Below, in pieces: positions 47,403 through 57,996 of a DNA stretch of 64,000 nucleotides (its first letter is position 1; each line of letters starts with the position of its first letter). A program made the position numbers and the translations under genes. The stretch covers positions 1,938,501 through 2,002,500 of the forward strand of contig NC_033563.1 of NCBI RefSeq assembly GCF_001680005.1, in the 5' to 3' direction. The notes beneath the pieces were generated by a model. The model saw nothing but the letters and a program-made list of their open reading frames with translations. It searched no databases and was not told the origin of the DNA. This DNA is from Plasmodium coatneyi. Lineage: Eukaryota > Apicomplexa > Aconoidasida > Haemosporida > Plasmodiidae.

Positions 47403-50400
47403 ATGGTAAAAAGGGAATAATACCAATTCATTCATTCCACTATTGGAAAAAGTGTATATAGTGATAGGTGTACATATATATAAGTCCTGCATGTATGTCA
47501 TAGAATAATAGTGAATATGTATGGATGTATACGCACATATTTCAATTATATTTTCTTAGGGAAAGGAAGGTTCAAATGAATTACCTTCGCAAAAAATATA
47601 CGATATGTTAAACGAAGGAAAAGGAAGAAGACATTGTACATTTCAAGGGGAAGGACGGAAGAAGCCTAATGATCTGGAAGAACAACTGAAAACATCATTA
47701 TCGCCATACAATGGGCAAAATTGGGATGTGGCCACTACAATTGCAAAAAACTATTGTAACGTATGTAACAGAGGAGGAAGGGGGGAGTGGTTGAATACTT
47801 TGGGCGATGATGATGTTTATACCTTCTTTTATTATTGGTTAGGTGATAAAGTAAAGGATAAATTTAAAACGGAAAGGTATTTTAAACTGGTTATGAAGGC
47901 AATTTATGAACAACTGCAGAAACCGGCATATAAGTGCGAGTGCACTCCCATATATACTAATATTAGGGATGAACGTTTCGAACAGGCGAAAAAAGTATTT
48001 GATTACAACTATAACTATAAGCTACTGAGTAATAAAGACGATTGTAGTGATTATTGTACAGGGAGAACTTGTACTACCGCTTACAACGCAGCTAAAGAAG
48101 CATATACGAACTTAACTTCATATTGCGGAAAAGCTGGAGGAGAAGCATATTGTACAGTATATGAAAGGGAAAAAAATAAGAAGGACGAATATAAGCAACC
48201 GACGGCATTAACGTGCCAAAGAGTGGCAATCGAACGAGAAGAACCAGAAGTACCACAACTCGGTCAAGCTGTGGAACCATCACCATCACAGGTTAGTCAT
48301 TACTTCCCTTTTCTTCTTCTTCTCATTCGAAATACATTTTTTCTATATCTGAGCACAATGAAATACAACAACATTTTCTATGTGAGTACAATGAATACAA
48401 CAACATTTCCTTTGTGTACAATAAAATAGAGAATGTAATAGAAGGAACATGTAAGGGAAGTGTACATATGTGGGAAGGAAATGTACACATATATATATAT
48501 ATATATATATGGGAAGAACACTTACTTATGTATATATATATTTTACTATTCCTTCCCTGCCTGTATTACCAATTCTATATATATTTTTTTTAGGAGAAGG
48601 AAGGTCCAAGTTCACCTCCATTACCCTCAGAATTGGAATATCGTTACTTCGATGGAAGAAATGATTGTTCATTGTACCGTGGGAGTCATAACTGTAACAA
48701 ACAACTAAGGGATGAAGTGTGGAATGTATTAAAAATATGGAACAGTAATGCGTGGCTGAATGATGAGCAGTCAGTCAATGCAATTGTAAATAACTACGAC
48801 TATGCATGTAGAACGGGGAAGGACAGTCGGAACCCACCCTATTATGATCGTTGTAAATTTCTATACTACTGGATAGGTGATAGAGTAAAGGGGAAATTAA
48901 AGGAGGATTCCCAGTTCCCAGGAGTCATGCGTGCAATTTATGATAAGTTGACCAAGGTCGCGCTCAGTAGTAGGTGTACTAATATATACGAAGGTATTTG
49001 GAAGGAACATTTCGAATCGGCCAAAATCCTATTCGACTATTACTACAATTATAAGAAATTAAATGGAACTGAGGATTGCAACAGTTATTGCAATAAAAAT
49101 CAAACTTGCACTACCGCCTTCAAGACAGCCCAATCAATACATACAAAGGTTAATGATTATTGCCAAACTGTTGGCGGATATCAATATTGTACTGAATTCG
49201 ATAAGACCCGTAAAGGGCAGGACGAATATAAAAAACCAGAAAAAATAATATGCCCCGAATCCTTAGCACGTACAGACCCATCTGACGGTGAAGGAACCGG
49301 TAATGGAAAAGAACACAGAATGAACATCAAATAAGTGTGGGAGTAAAAAAAAATTTCCCCTATATATATATATAAAGGGGCAGGGAAGGATGTTGTTAAT
49401 TCATAAAATGTCTACTAAGAGATCTTCCCTAATCATGGTGCGAGCTGTACATGGTACATGTGTGTCATCATCGTTTTCATTTATTCCTTTCTTTCCTTTT
49501 CTTTTTTTTTTCTTTTTCTGTAGGTGAGTTAGAGGGTCAAGGAAAGAAAGCAGAAGGAGCACAAAATCAAGGAAAAAAAGCCGAAGGTGCTCAATACCAA
49601 GGAAAAAAGGCCGAAGGTGCACAAAACCAAGGAAACAAGGCCGAAGGTGCACAAAACCAAGGAAGAAAAGCAGAAAATGGCGACAATGATCATCAGCATC
49701 AGCAACAGCAGCAACCTCAACCACCACAACTACCCGTCCCTGCTGGTGGACCCCCTGCACGAGAAGGTGAAGGGGAAGCTGCTGCTGTGTCTGCTCCTGC
49801 CTCTTCCGCAATGGACAGTACCAGTATTGGTGGTGGTGCTGCTGCTGGGGCAGCAGCAATAGGATTACCAGCACTTGCTTTCTATCTATATAAGGTAAGT
49901 ACGCTTAACATAGGAATATGTATAAGAACACTTATTAATATTTTCCTACTTATGTGAAAAATGAATGCATAGAACAAATGTAAAAATTGGAATGTACAAA
50001 AAATAGAATGTAAAAAAATGAATGTTTAAAAATGAATGCTTAAAAAGGAATGCTTAAAATGTGAATGCCTAAAAATGTGAATGCTTAAAAAGGAATGCTT
50101 AAAATGTGAATGCCTAAAAATGTGAATGCTTAAAAATGGAATGCTTAAAATATGATCAGTAATGTACATACATATATATATTCTGCGCACATATTTTAAT
50201 CCTTTTCTTTTCTTTTTTTTTTTTTAGTATACTTCTATATTTTCCGACTTACGTAACACATTTGGAGGAGGAGGAGGAGGGGGAAGAAGAGGGAACAAAA
50301 ATAACAACAGCAGAAGCAGTAACAATAGCAACAATAGAAAAAAAAGGTCCGCCATTCGAGAAGACTTCGATCTAACTGCAACGGACTACTCCACATTAGA

Positions 50401-50491
50401 CGACTCTTCCACCATGGGCGGCTCTAGGACAGAAGACACTGGTACATTATATTCTATCCCATACACTACAACTGCAACATCATCTAGATGA
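47403..50491 (+). CDS. KIR protein, two ectodomains, RRBP1-like repeat stalk (KIR-11)
   Basis: Exons 47403-47405 (ATG alone, donor GTAAAA), 47560-48291, 48594-49299, 49524-49894 and 50228-50491 join in phase to 691 residues. Domain 1 starts GKEGSNELPSQKIYDML and has FFYYWLGD. Domain 2 starts EKEGPSSPPLPSELEY and has LYYWIGD. Exon 4 opens with five decapeptides of the form QGKKAEGAQN (residues 486-535). A Gln/Pro/Ala-rich part and the membrane span (about 580-604, AAAIGLPALAFYLYK) follow. The decapeptide is the one known from ribosome-binding protein 1 (RRBP1, p180). The tail is Arg/Asn/Gly-rich and of the short form, ending YSIPYTTTATSSR. The single-codon first exon is inferred from its match to KIR-5 and KIR-9. 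Confidence 0.9.
49538..49687 (+). repeat. Decapeptide (RRBP1-like) coding repeat in KIR-11
   Basis: Five in-frame 30-bp units: QGKKAEGAQN, QGKKAEGAQY, QGKKAEGAQN, QGNKAEGAQN, QGRKAENGDN. The array starts a few codons after a phase-1 splice acceptor. Confidence 0.9.
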
Positions 50492-51010
50492 ACATTCATC
50501 ATCTAGTTGTTCATTCATCTGAGAAGATGTTTATGTAGATATTCACTCTTTTAAGATGTTCATTCATCTACTTAAACACCTAAGTTCCTCGTTCATCATC
50601 TAGAAAGAAGATGTTGTTGCTGCTGTTGTGTTCGTTTTTCATCTGAGAAGGAGATGTTGTTGTTTGTTGCTGTTGTGTTCGTTATCATCTGGAAGAAGAA
50701 GATGTTCTGTTGTTGTTGTTCATTCATCTACCAGATGAATCACCATCTAAGTTGTTCGTTCATCTGAGAAGAAGATGTTGCTGTTGTTGTTAATTCATCT
50801 ATGAAGAAGATGTTTATGTAGATGTTCATTCAACTGAGAAGAAGACGTTGTTGTTTGTTGTTATTGTTTGTTCGTTATCATCTGAAGAAGAAGATGTTAT
50901 TGTTCATTCATCTGAGAAGATGTTGTTGTTGCTGCTGTTGTGTTCGTTATCATCTGAGAAGAAGATTTTTCTGTTGTGTGTTCCTCATCTGAGAAAATGA
51001 TCATTCATCT
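50492..51010 (+). repeat. Tandem repeat after KIR-11 stop
   Basis: Imperfect units of about 45-60 bp built from TTCATCTGAGAAGAAGATGTT and GTTGTTGCTGTTGTGTTCG. The array starts at the stop codon itself (TCATCTAGATGAACATTCATC), so it lies in the 3' UTR or just beyond. Non-coding. Confidence 0.7.
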
Positions 51011-51975
51011 GAGATGATGAAAGAAGGAAAAAAAAAGAAGGGAAGGAAGAAAGGGAAAAGGAGTTCACATTTCCCTTAGGGAGGGAAGTTGAATGGGAGT
51101 TATCCATGCAATTTGACCCCACTCCCATCCCTTCCTTCTTTTTTTCTCCCATTTACACAAATGCTCTCAGTGTAACGAACTCCTTCCTTATATGATTATG
51201 TATAATATTATTGCAACACACACATAATTGTTTTACGTATGAATAAAAAAAAAAAAAATTTCAATAATTTAGTCATAGTGTATTAAATGTAAAATGACCA
51301 TATAATACGAATGTACCCCCACTCCCCCCCAGTTTAACTATGTAACTACGTAACTATGTTACTATTTAATTGTTTTAATTTTTTAATTTAAAAATTTTTT
51401 AAATTTTATATATATATATGTATATATATATTCCTTTTTTATACATTTCAATTGGGTCAAAAAAAGCACACTTCGTCAAAAGGAGTGGAAAGGTACATAT
51501 GCATGCGTGCGCAACATTGGTAAAAACTGTGTACTGTACACTTATCCTGCATTTATTCCTTCATAACAATACATATTACAAAAAAATAAATAAATGAAAA
51601 CAAAAAAATTAGTTGCTGAATAAATGAATACATGAAATCATAAACTCCCTGAACTTCCTTGAACCCTCTACATTATGAACCCAAGTAATTCAACATAGAA
51701 ATATTCAAAAAATTGGAACAATAAAATAAAAACCCTAACCCTAAACGCTGAACCCTAAACCATGAAACATGAAACATGACATATATGATGCAATTAATTG
51801 TATAAGGTTCACTTTTTATAAAAAAATAAAGATTTTGCCCTTATGATAATTTGTACATATTATACACATAAAAATATATGAATTACCACTTCCACTAAAA
51901 ATATATATTCTGAATAAGCACTTATATTTCAATGAAATTATTACTGCTCACAGTAGAAATTTCACGTTAGGGAAA
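51011..51975. other. Intergenic DNA with interstitial telomere-like tract
   Basis: AT-rich. Positions 51730-51768 read as degenerate TRAACCC units (AACCCTAACCCTAAACGCTG, then AACCCTAAACC). No gene is seen before the pir gene at 51976. Confidence 0.55.
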
Positions 51976-53438
51976 ATGCCCTGTACTAAAGGAAACAACA
52001 TTGTAATTATACACACACATCACGAGCATCACTACAGAAAAATATAAAACACATCTATTAAAAGTAGTCATGATATGTGCATTACTATAAGATATATGGC
52101 GTAAAAAGTCTTTCTATAAACATAATTTTTTTTTTTCTGTGTTTATGTAATTACGCCTTTCTTCCTTTTTTTTCAGTATTCGTTTTGTAGGGACGCATCC
52201 TATTACCTTGGAATTTTAGATAATGCTAAAAAAAAAGAAAGCACTCTTACAAGTGGAATATCATGCGATGCATTGAGTACTGCTATGAAGTTCAGGACTG
52301 ATTCATCTGCCAAAGGAATATGTAAAGAATTTGTGGCACTCTATAAATACCTTAAGGAGCAGAATGAGAGGACACAGTCCTCAAAAAGAAAGGAACTTTT
52401 AGGTCTAGATTGTGAATTTTTAAATTATTTGCTAAATGATAAATTAAGGAAAAGTGTTAACAATCCTGCCCAAATAAATGTAAAGGATTTTTTCAATAAA
52501 ATAGAAAATAAGAATAGTTCAACCTTCGCGGACAGCGAAGATTTAGGACAATACATGAGTAACATTAGTTCAGAGGATCTAGGAAAGATGGAATTTCTAT
52601 ATAGTCTATATTATAATAAGGGAATAATTTCCATTCATTTCCCAGATCAAGACAGCCGTGAGCATGATAAAAAACCATGTTCACATTATACGAAAAATTG
52701 TTATAACGATTATAAAAAAGCAATGGACAGGTGCAAGAGCACCGGTGATGTCTTTTATCAAGAATTAAAGGAATTCAAAAGTGAATATAGTAGGGATATT
52801 CAACTAGTGACAGATACTTCTCCTTGTAAAAGTAGTGAGTATTTCCATTTACCGCTATATGACCCTATTTTAGAAAAAGAAAACGAGGAAAAAAGACTAG
52901 CACTAATTAAAGGATTTACTACCACCACCTTCATATTGATATTCCTTCTCATTCCATTAGCATATAAGGTAAAAAGAACAACAAAGGAAGAAAAAAAAAA
53001 AAGAAAGGAATTAAAGAAAGAATTATCGCTAACAGCATATTACATACCTCAGTAGTTATTTGTTTCAATTCTATACATACATATATATATATACATATAT
53101 ATATGTACATGTCTACATATATATGTGTATGTATATGTGTATATGTATATATATGTTGGTATATATGTATATGTATGTATACATGTATATATGCATATAT
53201 ATACTTTTCCCACCCTTCTTTTTTATGTTAGTTTACCCCTCTTGGTGCATTTTTGGAAGAAAAAATAAGGAAAGAAAAGAAAAGAAGCGGAAGGAAGGAC
53301 AAATGGAAGAATGTAAAAGGAAAGAATGGGAGGGAGAGAAACGTGTTATCATCCTCCTCCTCCTCTTCATTTACCGATACAAATAGCAGTATTATTTCTA
53401 CTAATGAAAAATATAGTGTAAGTTATTACTCCATGTAG
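51976..53438 (+). CDS. VIR-type PIR protein
   Basis: A PIR of the vir type rather than KIR. Exons 51976-52002 (MPCTKGNNI, tentative), 52177-52968 and 53232-53438 join in phase 0 to 341 residues. The ectodomain (YSFCRDASYYLGILDN ...) has the Cys pattern and FLNYLLNDKLR in place of the KIR FYYWLGD motif. The membrane span is TTTTFILIFLLIPLAYK (about 257-273). The tail begins FTPLGAFLEEKIRKEKK, matching the YKFTP.G.FL junction typical of VIR proteins. Lys/Arg-rich and poly-Ser segments follow. Read-through past AAG|GTAAAA also gives an open frame to 53055, but splicing to the FTPLG exon restores the family C-terminus. It is the only such gene in the window and stands among KIRs. Confidence 0.85.
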
Positions 53439-54612
53439 AATAGATAATTTTCACATATTTTTGTTTAAGTGTGCGCCCCTTTTTAAAGAGGTAACATAAA
53501 ATGGAGCGAAGAATATTATAATTATGTGTTGTGTGTGTGTGTATACACAAATAGGAAGGACTTCGAAGGAAGATTGTGTTAGGGGTGGTAGGTGGAAGGA
53601 AAAGTTGTTAGGGGTGAAAACATTACATAAGATGTGGTACATCTATAATAGAAGGGAACGGAGTAAATTGTTTCATTTAGGACATATATATATTTTTTCC
53701 TTCCTTTTTGAACATGTTACATACTCATTCTGCATGGGTAAATATATATATTTTTTGTAATATATATATTTAGTAGTAATGCCTACATTCTCGACTATTC
53801 GGAAAAGAATAAAAAATAAAAAAGGAAAAAAAGAAAGCAATTACACAAATAGAAATTTGTAACATAAAAACAAAATTTTAATGAACATATATTTTGGACC
53901 TTCAGTACAAAAAAAGAAAATTTATCCGCAATCAACCAACTAAACAAACCAAGTCAAAATAAAATGAAGTGAAGTGAAAAGGGCGAAAAAAAAAAAAAAA
54001 GTGTATTTTCTTTTTTCCTTTTTTTTTTAAGTACATTTTGTTTGTTCTTTCTGAACTTATATATATTGATTATACACACATGAACAATGTAAACACTTTA
54101 GTGCAATGCCAAAAGGGAAAAAATAATAAAATTAAAAAAAAAAATACATGAATAGAAAAATGAAGGAACATTCATGTAATATGTAGAAAATATAATCCGT
54201 ATTGGATCAAGGGAAGAGGTGCGTAGCTCAGATGACATATATTGCAAACTTGTGTGTATGTGAACTATTTATAATATATTCGTTAAAAAGATAAGGAGGA
54301 ATACCGAAGGAAATACTACGGAACACTTATAAATGAAAAAAAAAAAAAAAGAAAGTTCTTTAAAAAGGTAGTAGGAAGGAAATAGTGAAAAGTAGTGAGG
54401 ACAAAAAATTTTTTTTTGATATATACATACAAAAATTAAAAATATATGTACACTCTCACAACCATCATAGGAAGGCAGTAACAAATTGAAATGGTTACAA
54501 ATACATCACTACTCTTTTTATATATATAAAAATATATATAGGGACGAATTTCATAAAAATTTCATTATATTAAACAGAATAAAAAACACGCAAACACACA
54601 TACATATAAACC
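53439..54612. other. Intergenic DNA between VIR-type pir and KIR-12
   Basis: AT-rich. It includes CAAACCAAGTCAAAATAAAATG near 53945, related to the block 3' of the SICAvar genes, possibly a remnant of a lost SICAvar 3' end. No gene is seen. Confidence 0.45.
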
Positions 54613-57025
54613 ATGGTGACAACGGTAATACAATGTATTTATTTCTATAAAATAAATACATAAATATTGTTCTCACATAATATTGTGCCAACACAGACAT
54701 AATAATACTTTACACATAACATTCTAAGCAAAATGTAATGAAAAGAGATGATAATATATATAAATTATCCCTGTCCCTATTTATAACAGGCAGAGTCAGG
54801 TACATTACCTTCAGAAAAAATATACGATGCGTTCGATGGAAGGGGAGAAAGAAGTTGTACGTTTCGGAGTGGGCAGGGTAGCAGGACGCAAGTGCAGAGG
54901 GATGTAAAATTAGTGTTAGGGACTTTTTGCCATATTAGGGATACAGCCTTACACAATAAAGTTGTAGATAACTACTGCTATGCATGTAACGGAACAATGG
55001 AGGACAGTTTGTCCGATGTTGACCGCTGTAACTTCCTATACTATTGGTTGGGTGACTTCATAATAAAGGAAAAGAAGAATGGGCAATATCAATTTCAGAA
55101 TGCCATGGAGGCAATTTATAAGAATTTCCCTTACTCAAAGATGAATGATGGGTGCAAAAATTTATACCCTAATATTAGTGATTATCATTTTGGACTGAGT
55201 AAAAAACTCTTTGATAGTTATTATAGCGTTGGTTTTTCGAAAAGGAGCGCGGGGGGTGGTGAAAATTCTTATAGTCCAGACTGTTCGAAATACTTCATTG
55301 CAGCGCAATCTGCATGGAACGAAATAAATAGCACTTGCAATAATGGTGCTAATGCTGCATGGTGCAGCAAAATTAAGGGGGAATATGACAAGTACTTTGA
55401 AGAGGGGGAACATAAACTGAAGTGTCCATTACAGCAGCCCGTGTTAATAAAGACGAGGGAACAGCAACCGGTACAATAATAAATATTAATAATAGGAATA
55501 ATAATAAAAAATGATAAATAATGATGATAATATTTTCACCTTCCCTATATATATACCCCATATACATATAAACATATGTACTTACATATGTTCTCCCTTT
55601 CCTCTTTATTACATTTGTAGGAAACGTGCATGAGTAAATTGCCCTCACATAAAATGAATAAAGAATTAAATAATGCAATTGACGAATATGATGAGAATAA
55701 AGTGCCCAGTATGAAAACATTGAAGGGGAATCTTGAAAGTAAAATAACACAGTACGGTGGTAGGAAGACCTCCGCAGAAGCTGCTATGGCTGCGTACTAC
55801 TACGTAACAACTGTGAAGGGAGATGAACCGTCCAAAGATACTTACTGCCGCTACTTATATTATTGGATTGGTGATACACTATTTGGTACTTCTAACAAAA
55901 AGGATGAATTTTCTGAAGCTATGAAAAAAGTCTACGCAAAATTGAACGAATTAGATGGACTAAGCACTAATAACAAATGTGAGGCTATGTACAAAAATGG
56001 GAACATTAGCTTGGACACTTTTAACCATATGAAAAAAGTATATGAATATACACAGGACTATTCAAATATAAATACATATGTGCAGGGTACTGGAACTCCT
56101 ACCATTCCTGACTGTAAGGGAGACTACATTGGTTACCTAACCACAGCCACTGATGCACATGAAAAAATGGGGAATTACTGTAAAATACGGGAAAATTCTG
56201 ACAAAGAATGGTGTACTAATTTTAAGAACATGTTCGAACAGAAGGGTGACAGTCACTCTATTCAGGAACCATCAAAACTGTTATCTCAGTTACAACCCCA
56301 ACAAGAAACTCCTCCTGCAGAAGGAACCTCAGGAGCCACCACGGGTATAGTAGGTAAGTGTACTCAGACAGGGGAGAGGGAATTAAAGGGAAGACAACAT
56401 CCCTTCCTAAGAAAAGGAAGGAAAGGAACAACTTTCCAGGGGAACAACCTTCCCTAAAGAAGGAAAGAAGGAAAGGAAAGGGAAAGGAATGAAAAGGAAG
56501 AAAGAAAAAAAAAGGAGGAAAAGTAGTACGCTAATATTATTCCTTTTCTTTACTTATTTTTCAGCTGCAGCAGCAGGAGCAAGTGGTGATGGTGGTGGTG
56601 TTGTGCCTGGTGTGACTGCTGGTGCATTGGGAACAATAGGATTACCAACATTGGCATACTTTTTTTACAAGGTAAGTAAATCTATACCACAGTTGTCACC
56701 TACCACCCTTAACAACCCACCTATCACCACGACAACCATAACACCCCTTTCTTTTTTTTTTTAGTACAAACCTTTCTTCTTTAAGAAGAATAACCATTTT
56801 GAAGGAAGAAGGAAAAGGTCCCTTAAGAGACAATTTAATGAGCTTGAGGGGGACGAAGATGACGGTTCTTCTATAGAAGTTTCAACAATAGCCCCTACCG
56901 AATATTCAACAGAGTTGTCCACAGCAGGGTCTATGGATGAAGATAATTCTACCATCCATAGTGGGCCATCTGGCCGAAGACGGAAAAATAGATCAGAAAG
57001 AAATATTAGTTATCAAAACATGTAA
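54613..57025 (+). CDS. KIR protein with two ectodomains (KIR-12)
   Basis: Exons 54613-54624 (MVTT, donor GTAATA), 54790-55470, 55621-56353, 56565-56671 and 56765-57025 join in phase to 597 residues. Domain 1 starts AESGTLPSEKIYDAF and has LYYWLGD. Domain 2 starts ETCMSKLPSHKMNKEL and has LYYWIGD. The stalk is Gln/Pro/Ala/Gly-rich and is split by a phase-1 intron at a position equivalent to that in KIR-1 and KIR-11. The membrane span is at about 489-511 (GALGTIGLPTLAYFFYK). The tail starts YKPFFFKKNNHF and ends RNISYQNM. The donor after domain 1 (CCG|GTACAA) is weak but keeps phase. It is convergent with SICAvar-C. Confidence 0.9.
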
Positions 57026-57801
57026 CAACACAGACATTGTGGAATGTAACACACACTGGAATGTGTAATGTTCTCCCTCTGGGGGGAAGGATATTCATTA
57101 ATTACGGCGCATTATAAAAAGGACATTTTGCGCAGAGGCAAGAGGAAACATTGTGTGTACGCATCCTACTGGCTCCTTAATTCCTTTCCTTCCTTTTTTT
57201 TCTATTTTTGCATTGTACATGTTAGGTAATTATTATTATATGACATAATATTCTCTTATGCTACTTTTCTGTAATATTCCTTTGCTACACTTTTCTGTTA
57301 TATATATTTTTTTTAATATTATGAAGTAATTCAATTTAATTTTTTTTCTATATTTTTTTTTGTTGTGCTAGTTTTTGTCCTTTAAATATTGATTCTTTTT
57401 CGTATAAACACATATCTGTGACATGTTGTAAAAATTTATGTAATTGATACACAGCTTCTTTTTTTTTTTTTTTTTTTGTAAGAATACACTCTTTTTTTGT
57501 AAGACACTTTTTTTTTTTGCGCACCTTCGCGAACCCTAGCGGACAATTTGAAACACACTTTTCAAATGTTAATAATTGGATCTTAGAACGAACAAGGAAA
57601 ATTATTATGTTAAACAAAAAAAAATTATAAAGATTAAAAAAAATTACAATCATAAAAACATATAACAGAAACAAAATTTAATGAACATATTTTGAACCTT
57701 CAGTAAAAAAAATTTTTCAACAAATCAAAATAAAGTGGAAAAAAATTATTTTCCCGGCTTATATTAATTACACATCAACGTGTAAACACATTCATGCAAT
57801 A

Positions 57802-57838
<37 letters not shown>

Positions 57839-57996
57839 TTACTACACCCTAAAATGCGGAATCTGAACAATGAACCTTTTCCTTAGGAACACGAACCATA
57901 GAAACTTGTTTCTCAAGAATATCTTCCCTAGGAAGAAAGTCTTCCTCCCTAAAACCGGAATCTGAACATGGAACCTGTTCCTGAAGAACACCTTCA
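57026..57996. other. Spacer between convergent KIR-12 and SICAvar-C
   Basis: AT-rich with long poly-T and a poly-A run of about 30 near 57807. It contains AACAAATCAAAATAAAGTGG near 57720. From about 57850 to 57996 degenerate SICA-tail repeats continue past the SICAvar-C stop. No gene is seen. Confidence 0.5.

Noticed and set aside
52273..53055. VIR-type pir ending unspliced at 53055 (LTAYYIPQ)
   Set aside because: A donor at AAG|GTAAAA and an acceptor before FTPLGAFLE give the family-typical C-terminus, so the unspliced ending is disfavoured.
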